64,000 nucleotides of DNA from NCBI GenBank assembly GCA_021464415.1, contig CM038463.1, forward strand, positions 4,774,001-4,838,000, written 5' to 3'. Each line of letters starts with the position of its first letter. Within the stretch, counting starts at the first letter, position 1. Below are positions 10,541 through 27,330 of the stretch, piece by piece. This stretch comes from Lonicera japonica (Eukaryota; Streptophyta; Magnoliopsida; Dipsacales; Caprifoliaceae). Position numbers and translations under genes: made by a program. The notes beneath the pieces are model-generated. The model ran no database searches. It saw nothing but the letters and a program-made list of their open reading frames with translations, and was not told where the DNA came from.

Positions 10541-12621
10541 AAACCAACAAAAAGGAAATAAAATTATATAAATGCAACAAGATATATATAGAAAATATAA
10601 CATACCTTTAATGGTGGTGATGAACGTCCATCTTGAACCTTCTTTTTAAGATGGAGGTATAAACGTGCTAAAGAAGCAATTAATAGGATTGGGAATGTAA
10701 AAATCAGAATATTTGTATTTGTAACTTGTATATAAATGAATTTAATTAGTACAAGAGTTGACTATGTTGTTCTCAATTAGAGAAAAATTAGTTTCCTAAT
10801 TAGAATATACTTCCTTAATAATATTTTTTCTTAATTTTTTAAAAGGTATATTGATACAAGTACTATAGATTCATTATTCATCAAAAATATACAACATTGC
10901 AAAACTTGGCGGAATTAATTTCTATTATTACATTATAATACTAACAAATAATTTTTTTCAACAAATGAGTTTACTATTTTCTTTTTCTTTTTTCTATACA
11001 ATGAGGGCTCTAAATAAATAAAAATAAAGAAAAATTGGAACTTAAGAAAGTAAAAAAGAATTAGTAGTCGAAGGCAAAAATCATCATTTCCTTCAATCTT
11101 AATCCTTTCAAGTCAAAGGAAGAATATTCAATTATAATATATGTTTGTTTTCTTGTTTGCCATGATAAATATGTAATTAAAGTTATAATTTTAATTTACT
11201 TCTAGGTAGGAATTAAATTTTGTAGACGTATTACAAATGTTTCAAACTATACTTACTGTTTAATTACAATTCCAAGACTAATGTGAATTATTGTATAATC
11301 TCAATTCTGAAAATAAATGTGAATCATAGATTATAGTCTAATCTCGAGTCTATAAAGTGGATATAATTAACAATAAATTATATATATTGGAAATATCATT
11401 TTATTATACAATATATGTTTACTTTTTGATATATTATATGACGGTGGATAAAAGTAAAAATTTGGTGGATAATTTACAATTGAATTAAAAATAATCATTA
11501 TTTTATAAAAATTATGCCAATATTGATTTTTGTATGTTTATCCAACAACGTGGTTAAACTTAGTGGGCAATACAGATTATCTCAGTAAAACCCAAAAAGA
11601 TGGATAGACTGACAAATTTCGCGGATAGAAATAAAATCACTCTTGTTAATTACTAATCAAATTGATTAGGTTGTTTAATTTTTTTTGATTGTTGAAATTT
11701 AAATTTTGAATTAATTTATTTTCTATATTTTAGTAATTAATTAAGTTGTTAGAAGTTATTTGATTGTTTAAATTTAAATTTTGAATTTGATTTTATAGAT
11801 ATTAGTTTCTAGCAAGATTTTAAAAGTTTAGATTAGTTTGATAATCAATTAGATGATAGTGACATTGTAGGAATAACAATAATATAAATTAGTTTTGTAG
11901 CTATATTAATTTAATTTTAATTATTTATCCGTAAAAGTTTGTATTTTAAACAAAACTTTGGACTTTAAAGTATTGGTATAAAAGTTGTGTCCTTAAATAA
12001 ATAGAGAAAGGAATATTTAAAACTAATTACCCTTATTTTTATTTATTTAATTAAAGTGGATTTTTTAATATTAAATCATTAATAAAATAATATTTATAAA
12101 ATTAAATCAATAATATTTTTTGTCAGTCTATCCACATTCGTGGATTAATTTAGTAAGTAACACGAATTAATTGCAAAATATCGTTGATAGAAATAAAATC
12201 AACCCTTTTCAAATCCACTTAATAATGACATATCCTGCAAATTAGATAGGCAATGCAATTTTAATTAATATAGTTATTACTAATAAAAGTGAAAAAATAA
12301 ACATGCTAAAAATCAACCTAATGAAGGGTACATAAAGAAATTATATCTAAAATAAGGATCAAATGAATGGATAGTGATTTGTGACTTACCTTAACGATGT
12401 GAGAAATTGGGAGGGGAAGTGAAATTGTTGATGATGGATCAAAGTTAAGAAGTAGATGATGATGGATTTACTTAAATAAAATAAAATAATGAGCAATAGT
12501 GATGATTTGCGTAATGGGGGAGAGAAAGCAATAATGGCAGCTCTGTTATTGGAATTAAGAAGAATAAAATTTGGATTATTTGTCACAAACAACATGGGGA
12601 GAAGGAAAATGGTTTTATCTC
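10541..12621. other. AT-rich repeat DNA, no gene
   Basis: No coding signal. About 11645-12005 is an inverted relative of about 5365-5760. Two copies of a GATAGAAATAAAATCA block (near 11624 and 12188), each close to a GTCAGTCTATCC block or its complement, suggest another nonautonomous element at about 11590-12215. Boundaries were not resolved. Confidence 0.45.
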
Positions 12622-13083
12622 GGGTGGTGTTATTTCCACCCCAATATATATTTGGTATTATTCTCATTCTCACTACCACTTCTATCAATTCTCTTCTTAC
12701 TCATCAACATTCCGACTACTTCTTTTACCACTCTCATTTTAATATATATAGATTAATGATTAATTATAATTAACTATTAATCATTAATCATTAATCTTCC
12801 TTCTCCTCATCCATCTCCTCCTCCTCCTTTTTCTTCTTCTTCTTAACAATGGTTTCTAAAATTTAACATTCATTTATCCTTAATGCAACACAAACTAATT
12901 ATAATTAATCATTAATTCTTCTTCTTCTTCTTCTTCTTCTCAACAATAGTTTTTAAATTTTTGAATCCATCTATCCTTAATGCAACATAAAGAAATTATA
13001 AGTTATAGAGAATAAAGAATTGAAGGTTCTTATTTATTTTGTTTTCTTAACACGTTGGAGAGTTAATAAAATTATTCAACTAT

Positions 13084-13372
13084 TGACTGAAATTCATCAA
13101 ACTCCTCGATCCCTTACAACCGTGGCCTCCTCGTATCATATTTTAGCTCTTGGGACCTTATATCGGCCTCTAAAAATCGAGTATTGAGAATAATTTCGGT
13201 TCCTTATGACTGAAGTTCATCCATTTCCTCGTTTCCTCACAACCGAGGTATTTTGAACTATATTTTCAACTCTCATGACCTTATATCGGTCTCTAACAAC
13301 CGAGTATTTTGGATAATTTCGATTTTTTAGGACCGAAATTCATCAAATTGCTCGGTTTTCCATAACCGAGAT
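13084..13372. repeat. 123-bp tandem repeat, about 2.3 copies
   Basis: Units start at about 13084, 13207 and 13330 and share the blocks TGACTGAA, GACCTTATATCGG and AACCGAG. Noncoding. Confidence 0.7.
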
Positions 13373-13693
13373 AACCTGTTCTAATACTCTAATTCGTTTT
13401 ATTGGTACAATTTTTTTTTATATTAACTAAAGAAAATAAACATTAAACATAATAAAAACAAACATATATCTTCTTCATTAGGTTTTTCTATCTTAATAAT
13501 CCTTGAATCACTCTTCTCTACCATTCTTTACAACTTAAGGTTTTTTTGTGTTATATCACTGGAGATTTTGTTTGTTTTTTTGAGTTACTTTTTGGATTTT
13601 TGTTGGCTTGTGAAATGAACTAAATGAGATAGAATTGGTTAATTATATTTGAATTTTTGTTAATTATTAACCATTGAGTAAAAATCATATAGA

Positions 13694-13718
13694 ATAAGAA
13701 GAAGAAGAAGAAGAAGAA

Positions 13719-13754
<36 letters not shown>
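13694..13754. repeat. (AAG)n(ATG)n compound microsatellite
   Basis: About six AAG units run directly into about ten ATG units. Confidence 0.95.
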
Positions 13755-13883
13755 AAGAATTAATGTTAATGAGTGATTAGTTGGTTGAAAATAATTAATT
13801 GGGTGGGGTGGAAATATAAATTTAGACCATTTTTTTAGTGGGAGTGGAAGTAAAAAGTTTGTGGGGTGACAATAGTACTACCC

Positions 13884-15126
13884 TTTATTTGTATAATAAA
13901 AATCATAATTTGAAAAGGCTCATTTTGTGGAATAGAAACATATAATTTAAAAATGGAATTAAATTAATTCATGATAAAGAGAGTTAAAATTGGTATTACA
14001 CCTATTACTGTAAATATTAATACTAAAAAAAAAAAACTAAATGTATTATCCTTTTTATTATATTTTGTCCTTAATTTAGAATTAAAACAATGGTCTAAAA
14101 TATTGTGTCCTGTAATAGATTGGTTCAAAAAACATTGGACCTACGACTAATTTTTTAATTTTTTTTAGTGTGATAATTTTATGTTTAGTAGTTTATTTGA
14201 ATCACATGATTTTATACTATTTTAGGGTAAAATAGGTATTTTACACTCTTTAAAATTAAGTTTTCAGTTTTAAGTGGAAAATTTACTACTTAAAACTTTC
14301 GATGAAATTTTCAAAGTAGCGTTACCAAACAATACCTTAGAGAATAACTTTTGATTATCCATTTAGTAAGTTGTTAAAGTTAACAATATAGACATCATCA
14401 ATGGCTATTTTTTTTCAATAACCAAATTTGTGGTGTCAATTATATTGATCGGCCACAAATTAATTAATTTGAATTTTGTTTCAAAAAAAAGAGAAAAATA
14501 TGATTTAAATTTGAAAAGATTTTCTTTTATCTAAAAAATTGGTGGGTTCCTCATTTTGACTACTAAAAAAGGTCGTTAATTTTAATTATAAAGTGAATGA
14601 ATTTGGTTATTGGTTAAAAGGTTGCTAACATTTGATTATACCATTGTGATAGTATTTTTAGTCAGCATTATTAAAATTAATTATAATTATTATTTTAATT
14701 ATACTAGTATTGCTTTTAAGAGAAAATTCCGGAACATGGATGAAATTGCTGAGAGATGTTGTCTCCTTATGCGTACCGGCCGGTATTGTTTTTCAGAGAG
14801 AATCCCGGTACGCTAAGCTAGAAAAGGAACACTGTACATTGGACACTGGTGTAACAGTATTCACCTCTAAAGGATGATTCTGGTACACTGGATATCTTTA
14901 TCACTGATCTTCCTTCCTTCAGGTCTACCGGTGTTCACTTTAAAATGGCAATACCGGTACGCTGGACACACCCATCAATATTCAAACCGAAAACCAAAAA
15001 GTCAAAGATTCTTGATAGATTTTAAGAAAAACTTCACCAAGAACTTTGAACTGAAAATACCATGCTTACCTTCCTTATTTCAATCCCCATAATTCTTAAT
15101 TCTTAATTCTGAAATTTGAGCCTTCC
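13884..15126. other. Intergenic DNA with MITE fragment
   Basis: About 14220-14340 is an inverted, diverged relative of the MITE at 17722-18093, sharing CCACTTAAAACTGAAAAC on the opposite strand and a terminus GGTATTGTTTGGTAA. No gene seen. Short open frames near 14610 and 14874 lack recognisable content. Confidence 0.4.
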
Positions 15127-15515
15127 AGGCCATCTCCAATGATCATTTTTATCCGAGCAAAATTTTATGTTAGAAAAGAGAAAAGGAAAAAAAAAATGCT
15201 CCAATAGTCATTTCTATATGAGGTGAAATGTGAGTCATAGAAAAAAAAATTAAGCATTTTTACGTATAGAAATTGTAATAGAAATTTTCAATGTGATATA
15301 GCACAACTTTATTAGATATAAGAATCCCACTAATTCTCTCACATTCTTAAATAAATGCTAAGTAAGATTAAAAAAAGCATCATTAGAGAAATTTTATTTG
15401 AGACTTTTTTATTTATATAATTATATTGTCAAATAGACATAGATATGTATGTATTAAAAGCACCATAACATATAAGATATAAATGAATTTATAGAAATAC
15501 CATCAGAAATGGCCT
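15127..15515. mobile_element. Candidate MITE with AGGCCAT termini
   Basis: The left end AGGCCATCTCCAATGATC and the reverse-complemented right end AGGCCATTTCTGATGGT form an imperfect 15-bp TIR around 389 bp of AT-rich noncoding DNA. Termini of the GGCCATCTCCAATG kind recur in plant MITEs. No clear target duplication remains. Confidence 0.45.
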
Positions 15516-16273
15516 AAAGCAATTGCTTGATTGATGCTGTAAACTTCAATTCTTCTTGACACTCAAACACCATATAATAATAAAACTCCTTTAACAACGG
15601 AATAAAGCAAACTAAATTAAATCTTTATAAATTTAGACTTTACATTGTATATATATGTCAAATTGGCTCCAAAATATTGGAAGAAAATTGTTTTTTGATT
15701 GAATACAAAAAATGCTTTTTATTTCCGCCCTGATTTAAACGGTGAATTGATAAAATGACTTATTCGGGTAAATTTATATAATTTAGGAGCTCAATCTTCT
15801 GTATTCAAGAACTAAATTGATTCAAATCAAATAATTCAGAGGCTCCTGAGATTGTTTGCTCGAAATCAAGACTAATTGCTCATATGGTAATGGACCCACA
15901 GAAAGAGATTTTTCCTGTCCAAACCAAAACATATATGGTGGAGAAAAACACCCACTTGTACTTGCACATATCAAAGCCCAATTTTCAAGAATCAAACAAA
16001 AACAAGTCGGCTTCATTATTTTGTCTTGATTTAGAATTCCAGCCTGGTGGAATCCCATGGCCACCACAAGCACCAAACTCCAAGAGTGTCTCTCTCTAAA
16101 TTACATGGATCACATTAATTCCAACTTCATTTCTTTTTCTGTTTCTTTTGAGTGACACCCATAACTCTGAATTTGTAATAAAAATCTTTAGATGATAAAA
16201 TCGAAGATGCTGTGACCCTCACACAAGAGGCAGAGAGGTTTTATCTTACTAACTTTGGGTTCCTCTGCAAGAG

Positions 16274-19200
16274 ATGGTCAAGCTTTGTTTGATGGCTTCT
16301 CAAGGGTATCTCCCTGGCCTTGTCTTCAACCCAGAGCAGGGCATGTGTAGAGTCTTTAAGGTACACCCATTCATCTAAAGCTTCATTTATTGTTATTATT
16401 TGTTTCTATTTGGTTTTTACAATATAGATTACTGGTTTTACTCTGAGATTTCAATTGGGTGTTTTGGGTTCACATGCTTTTGGATGATCTTCTTGTGTGT
16501 TTGATATTTAATTACGTTTATCTTATTGGGTTGGTGAAATGGGTTGGTGAAACTCACTGTCTTTTGTGTGTGTGGGCGCGTTCTTCTTTTCCTTTTTCTA
16601 TCTTGTTTTGTTCATTCTGCAGTTTATATTGTTCTAATTCCTGTTATCTGTTAATGAGCTTAGTTTTACTTAATGATTACTGAGGTTATTATAAGAGAAT
16701 AAGGTGAAGTGTATTATGCATATTGGTTGGCATAATCCAGATTCAATAGCTTCTTGCTTCATTTTTTAGCTTTTTCCTTCAAAAAATTCCAAGGGGTTAC
16801 GATTGTTTGTAGAGAAGGTGCTGCCTCTAGTTGTGTCAAAGATATTGCGACAATATAGATTTTCGCCACAATATAGAATTTGGTTATTGATGATTCCTGT
16901 TTTCATGATGCACGTTTAAAAGCAATTGGAAGTTATTGAGCTGATTATGCAATTAGGTCTCGAGTTTCTTTCAGGAAATGCTTAAAAGTTACTACACCAC
17001 AAAGGTCTCATTGTTACGCCTTGTTCACATAGTTAAACCTCAATCTTGATTATTTCAACACTAAGGGTGTGTTTGTCGTGCGGGATTAAAAACAGGATAT
17101 GATTAATTAATCCTATCCGGTGTTTGGTGTCGAAAAGGATAGGATAAATAAATCCTATCCTGCGTTTAGCGCAAGGGTTGATAGGATATTTTAGTCCTAT
17201 CCGCGTTTGGCGAAACTCGGGACTAAATTGCACTCGGGATTAATTATCATTTTATCCCTTTAGAACCGGATAAATATATACCACCCCTATAGGTGGTACT
17301 ATTTTATCCCATGATTGCCGGATAACAAAATAAATATAATTTTTATTTTTTTTAATCTTTTTCTTTACACTTTTTTAGATAATTAAATTTATTAATGAAA
17401 ATTTTCAACCATCCAAAATCAGAGTTACTCAACTAATAAAATTGTGGACAACAATTAAAATTGCATATATTTTTAAAAGAAAAGCAAGTTGTATTATATA
17501 ATATCTGGACTTGTAATCTGAAACTCCATCAAATGCAAAGTTTATTAAATCTTTATCCGACTAGTCCTTATCCTGTTCGATCCCGCTTAATCTTTATCCG
17601 ACTGATTCCTTTCGTATCATATCCCACATAATTTTTATCCGACTAATTCCGACTCTTATCCTATCCAACCTTTATCCTATCATATCCTACCTCCTTATCC
17701 GGTGCGCCAAACACACCCTAAGGGGTTGTTTATTTTTCCCCCCTAAATCTAAAAACTTAAAGTTTTTAGATTTAAGTGATTTCAAAGTTGTTTGTTTGCC
17801 AAAAAAATTAAGTGGTTTGCCACTTAAAACTGAAAATTTGCATCAAAAAATTTAAATTAGCCACTTAAATCTGAAAACTTAAAACACCCTATTGTAAAAT
17901 ACATATTTTACCATCTTCAAAACTTAAAACACCCTCTTCAAAATACCTAATAAAGGTAAAATTATCATATTAGAAAAAATCAGTTTTTAGATGTGTTATA
18001 TTCAAACAAACAACATTTTTTAAGATACAGTTCTCAGAACTATACAAACAGTTTTTTCGGTTTCAATTTTCAATTGTTTTATCAAATGCCACCTAACTTT
18101 GTTAAACTCATTAATTTCTTAGCTGCTTTTAAAATTTCAAGAAAATTGTCTGCTATAAACAGTTATTATTTCTGCCATGTTTGGATTACTAAGTTTTGTA
18201 ATTATAGATTTTTTTTTTAGTTTCTCATTGTTTATGGTTATGAAATTTAATCCAATTAGTCTTGTTAATGGCAGGACTATCAACCTCTTTTGACTAGTCA
18301 AGATTCAAGACAAGATGTCATAAGCTCGTGCGCCCGTAGCATGAGGCTACATCACAATGAGGGTGCATGGAAACCAATAAATAGGTTATTGGACTATCCA
18401 CAGTTCATCGGGATCGACTCAACTATTAGAAAGCCTGTACTCATCTATGTGCAAGGTTTGCAGCTAATTAGTTTTTATATTTTGCTGCACTGTATGACTC
18501 AAACATAGGTTTTTATGTATATTTAATATGAATCACTGCAAGGATAAGGGGATGTGTATAATACTAGAATATATACCTGGTTGAGGTGAACCGATGTGCC
18601 ATATATGTGGTTACTAGTCCTTCCTAGTGAGACGCCTTTATGAGGAAAAACAAAAACATGCGGCCTTGAGACCAAGGCGGAGATTATTTTACCCGACTAC
18701 ACGGGGATGCGCAATGAGTTTGACCGTATTATAAAATTCGACTAGAAATAAAAATTGGACACTCTCATTCTTTGCAGTTCTTGTTGATTTCGTAGTTTTT
18801 CCCCGGCAATAGCATCGTGCTAAAGTAGTGTTATTTGCCCTTCTTGTTTTGGACACAGATCCTCGCCAAAACTCAGAACTTTTCAGCTTTGGGATCGCGA
18901 AGCAAAGCACAAGGCGCAAAGAGATCTTGAAGTTCCTCGCATCTGGATCAAGTGAGGTAGAAAGAGGTGGACTAGATAAATCCTTAGTATCTGATCTTTT
19001 GGGGCTTCAACCTGTGACAATCGATATGTTTCAAGAGCCATATGCAGCTGATTATGTATCATCTTATAATGCTGATTCTCAGCCGTCTCTTATTTACCCA
19101 AGTAGCAGCTTTTATTCACAAAAGCCTCTTTTGGGCTTGACCAGAAATTCGGCACAGGGGCCGGAATTCACACTTCACCTAGATGGCCAAGTCTCCTTCA

Positions 19201-20489
19201 CTGGTACAGGGACTGAGATGAAGGATATACTTTCTATTATTCCAGAGTTTTACCTGTCAAAGAACTCAAGTACATGGGGAAAGCGTTCAATGGTGGTCCC
19301 ATATTTTGACAGGTATGTCCGCATACCCTTTCCAATGTATATTAGTACTTACAATTATGAATGCTGAACTTGAACTTTTTCACTTTTAATTCCTATGGAA
19401 AAGAAAATGAGTATTGAACTTGTTAGGCCTTTGAAATTGCTTCAAGTCATTAGGTGATTCATTATTTGCTGGCTTCTTGGGTAGACCGTATCATTTGATG
19501 GATTATGAATAGAGGAGTGAATATTGATTTAATTTTCTTTCAAACATTCACTTACTTTGACAGAGTGAAGAATAGAGAAGCAAGGTATAGGTCTTCATTG
19601 AAGCTTGAAAGGGCTGCAGTTGCTCCTCTTAAGAGGTATTTCAATGATCCATCTTTGATTTCTCATTATAATGCAATGCATAACTGACAGGGGTGTCGCG
19701 TAAAGATCCAGCTACTCTAGAATGATGGAGATTACTCTATAGTAGAGTAGTAATCTGGACCATTAGTACAAAAACATGGCTCACATTTAAATGAGTCCTC
19801 TGGCGAGGACTCATTTAAGTAAAAACTAAAGTCTAAATCTGAGTCATCCACTTTTAAACAAATGGTCCAGATTTCTTCAACTCACCATTATAGAGGAGCC
19901 CGATACTATGGTAAATTTGAAGTATGTATAGGTTGCCATATTTTGGACATCATCTTGCTTCTGACTATGAGGCTCTCTTTTCTGCAGTACCCATAAAATC
20001 AAACTTGCACCGTCACAAAAAAATAAAACAAATCGAAAAGCATGCAAAGAGAAGGACCTTCAGAGACAGAACTACTTGTACGCGTGTGAAAGCCTCTTAT
20101 CAATAATTGCCGACAAGAACCGTAACGGGAAAACAGCAGTACTTGCCCTGAAGAAGTCTGGCCCGGAACTGCCCCAACTCCTCACCCAATGCTCTGCTAG
20201 CATTGCTGGGACCGGCCTCGCCCTTCTGTTCTCTGTAGTCTGTAAGGTGGGTCCCGGGAGGGTCCCCTTTTGTGCATCCAAGCTCATGAATACAGGATTG
20301 GGGCTCGGGCTAGTTTGGCTCTCGTGGGCAGTGAATAGGCTGAGGGACACGATTGTAAATATAAGCAAGAATTCGGGCAAGTTGGGTTTGAAAGAGAAGG
20401 AGATTATGAAGAATGTTGATACGAGTGTGAAGGAGATTTTCTTCAGAGTTGCAGCATTGATGGCCGTAATGGTGTTGAGGCTTGCTTGA
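16274..20489 (+). CDS. Conserved plant protein of unknown function, putative membrane protein (5 exons)
   Basis: Exons 16274-16360, 18275-18455, 18859-19312, 19564-19635 and 19988-20489 join with consistent phases (0, 1, 2, 2) and GT/AG borders, giving 1,296 nt or 431 residues. The start ATG is the first in exon 1, whose product is MVKLCLMASQGYLPGLVFNP. Exon 3 encodes the most conserved-looking block (SFGIAKQ, SGSSEVERGGLD, FTGTGTEMKDIL, VVPYF). After a Lys-rich linker (about 266-290) the C-terminus has hydrophobic segments at about 335-352, 360-381 and 414-430, suggesting a membrane anchor. I recall this architecture from uncharacterised plant proteins only and assign no function. Intron 1 (1.9 kb) holds two MITEs. 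No frame-breaking change is seen. Confidence 0.8.
17065..17718. mobile_element. PIF/Harbinger (Tourist)-like MITE in intron 1
   Basis: The left end GGGTGTGTTTGTCGTGCGGG and the reverse-complemented right end GGGTGTGTTTGGCGCACCGG form a good TIR, flanked by TAA on both sides (17062-17064 and 17719-17721), the TWA duplication of PIF/Harbinger elements. The 654-bp body is noncoding and full of repeated GGATAGGAT blocks or their complement near both ends. Confidence 0.8.
17722..18093. mobile_element. Second TWA-type MITE abutting the first
   Basis: It starts GGGGTTGTTTATTT directly after the shared TAA (17719-17721) and ends with ...AAATGCCACC followed by TAA (18094-18096). Reverse-complemented, the right end is GGTGGCATTTGATA, a weak TIR. 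Related copies occur near 3640-3720, 5203-5330 and 14220-14340, so this is a local repeat family. Confidence 0.6.
19690..19915. repeat. Hairpin repeat in intron 4
   Basis: A central near-perfect 15-bp stem (TTTAAATGAGTCCTC and its complement, 4-nt loop) lies between outer inverted blocks ATCTGGACCATT (near 19752) and AATGGTCCAGAT (near 19860). This is MITE-like and noncoding, within the last intron of the unknown gene. Confidence 0.5.
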
Positions 20490-21492
20490 GTGTAAATGTT
20501 GAAGTGTACATTCTAAGTTGAGATCCAGCTGATCAGTCAGCTAAGTAATTTTGCGGTTTAGTTTGTAATTTGGGAAGATGTAAATCTAGGGGACCGGAAG
20601 ATTAGTTTTATATGACTTTTTAATGTAACGTGTACATTAATTATTGTGCACATATGGGAAACTAGAGCTAATTTTTACGATTAGATCATTACTGGGTTCT
20701 ATGCTTCGGTTTCAGATACAAGGCATCCTCAATTGCGGAAGTTAAAACTAAAAACCCAATGAATTACACAAAAGTTTGGAAAACACAAAAACATAAGAAA
20801 TTTGCAGAGTTTGTCCAAGAAGTCTAATAGACAAGTAGAAGTCTAACACTAATAGTAGTACAATTTGTAATATATGAATTCTTACACTACGTATACAATT
20901 CACCCATTTAAGTCTGTCTGCTTGTAAATGAACAAATCACATATCGTTGTATTCTCGACACAACTGTGTTCCCCAAGAACTATTGTATAGATATATGGTG
21001 CATCGAGTTAGCAAAATCCTAGTCCTATTGGCCTGAAAAATAGGAAGTATAAGAAGGTAAGATTTTTACTAATTTTAATCTTCATCCAATCAGACTTAAC
21101 AAATTTGAAGCTGACATTCAACAAAAAGGTAACACAATTTGAATGTAGAAAGCATGAAAATCATTATGTCAGTGCTGTTCACAAATGACAATATTATTGA
21201 ATGATATATAAATATATGTTCTTCCGAAAGCATCGTCACAACTATGTGAAATAGATATCGACTACAAAAAGTACCGGCAGTGCTCTATTCAATTCTATAT
21301 TATTTGTTTTTTGGATACTCTTTTCATTCAATAAATCTCCCGCATAAATCACAACTTTATATTCAGTTTTGTTACAGATTGAATGAATTTCCAAGCTATG
21401 CTCTGCTATCACGTCTCTTTTTCTCACTCTGTTTTTTCGGAAAAAAAATACTGTTAACATAGCTGAGATATCTCCCTGCATTAGTAGCTCTC
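20490..21492. other. Intergenic region between convergent genes
   Basis: The 3' ends of the unknown gene (+) and mitochondrial EF-Tu gene (-) face each other here. No further gene or repeat boundary is seen. Confidence 0.6.
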
Positions 21493-26242
<4,750 letters not shown>

Positions 26243-26449
26243 GGACAATGAAGATGCGGAAGAAGGAGGAGGAGGTTGAGATATAGAGAGCAGAACAGGG
26301 ATACCGAGGTTTTGGAGGTTTTAGGGCTATTCTCTCTTCGGCGTTGTCACGTTGGGTTGGGTTTGACCCGATGGGCATTGGCCTTGTACAACTCGGGTTA
26401 TAATTCTGCAAGAATTTTGTGTAGAGAGCAGACACGACGTTAATCTAGC

Positions 26450-27330
26450 AACATCAATTACACCACTTCTCACTAAACTATTGAGTTATTTTAATTAATT
26501 CACTAAATTATTAAGGGCCCGTTCGGTAACGTTTTCGGAGAATGTTTTCCGAGAATGTTTTCAAAAAATGAAAATGAGAAAATGAATTTTCCAAGAACGA
26601 AAATAGTGAAAACATTTTTCGAGAACGAAAACAGTGAAAATGAAGATTGCAAGACTGAAAATAGTGAAAACATCATTTTGGCGTTTTTGCGTTTTATGCT
26701 TTAAACTTGAATTCATTTTCCGAAAACGTTTTTCGTGTTTTTGTCAATATCCCACCAAACGTATTTTTTATCCGTTTTTGAACTCAAAAAACAAAAACGG
26801 GTCTCTAAAAACGCTACCGAACGGACCCTAATTGTTTTGATTTACCTATTAATTTATTTAATTATTTCAATTTTACCGCTAAATTATTAGTTATTTTGAT
26901 TTACTTACTAAATTATTTAGTTGTTCCATTTTACTCATTAAACTATTAATCATTTTAATTTACAAGCTCAACTATTTATTTGATTGACTTCATTTAACTC
27001 ATAAAATAGCTTAAGTTATTATGTTTTATACACTGTGTTTTATTTTGACGAAAATTATTAGAGAAAATTGATGTTCCATTGCCAAAAAATGATGTATAAT
27101 ATAGTGATTAAATTGAAATAATTAATAGTATAGCGGATAAATTGAAACAAACGAATAGTTTATGGGGTAAATTGAAACAACTGAATAATTTAATGGGTAA
27201 ATTGAAACAACTAATAGTTTAGTGGTTAAATCAAAATAATTGAATAGATCAGTAGATGAACTGAAACAATTAATAGTTTAGTGGGTCAATTAAAACAACT
27301 CAATAGTTTAGTGGCTTCTGGTATAATTTA
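26450..27330. mobile_element. Foldback (long-TIR) element built of about 35-bp repeats
   Basis: The left part (about 26450-26514 and 26829-27000) and the right part (about 27100-27330) are inverted relative to each other. Each is made of repeated units containing CACTAAACTATTGAGTT or TTAATAGTTTAGTGGGT. The outer ends pair as ACCA-CTTCTCACTAAAC with the complement of GTTTAGTGGCTTCTGGT. No coding capacity. The left arm was split by a later MITE insertion at 26515-26828. Confidence 0.65.
26515..26828. mobile_element. Tourist-like MITE nested in the foldback element
   Basis: The left end GGGCCCGTTCGGTAACGTTT and the reverse-complemented right end GGGTCCGTTCGGTAGCGTTT form a strong TIR with TAA target duplications (26512-26514 and 26829-26831). 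The body (314 bp) is noncoding, with repeated GAAAATG and GTTTTC blocks. Removing it restores continuity of the surrounding repeat. Confidence 0.8.

Larger units (their letters stand above)
12622..13883. mobile_element. Nonautonomous TIR element with internal satellites
   Basis: The left end reads GGGTGGTGTTATTTCCACCC and the right end, reverse-complemented, GGGTAGTACTATTGTCACCC, which is a diverged terminal inverted repeat of about 22 bp. Inside are (TTC)n runs near 12828 and 12918, an (AAG)n/(ATG)n compound microsatellite at about 13694-13754, and a 123-bp tandem repeat. No transposase frame. No convincing target duplication was found, so the superfamily is open. Confidence 0.5.

Noticed and set aside
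26246..26248. Upstream in-frame TTG as start for mitochondrial EF-Tu
   Set aside because: The ATG at 26242 gives the expected MASV-type presequence; non-ATG initiation is not needed.
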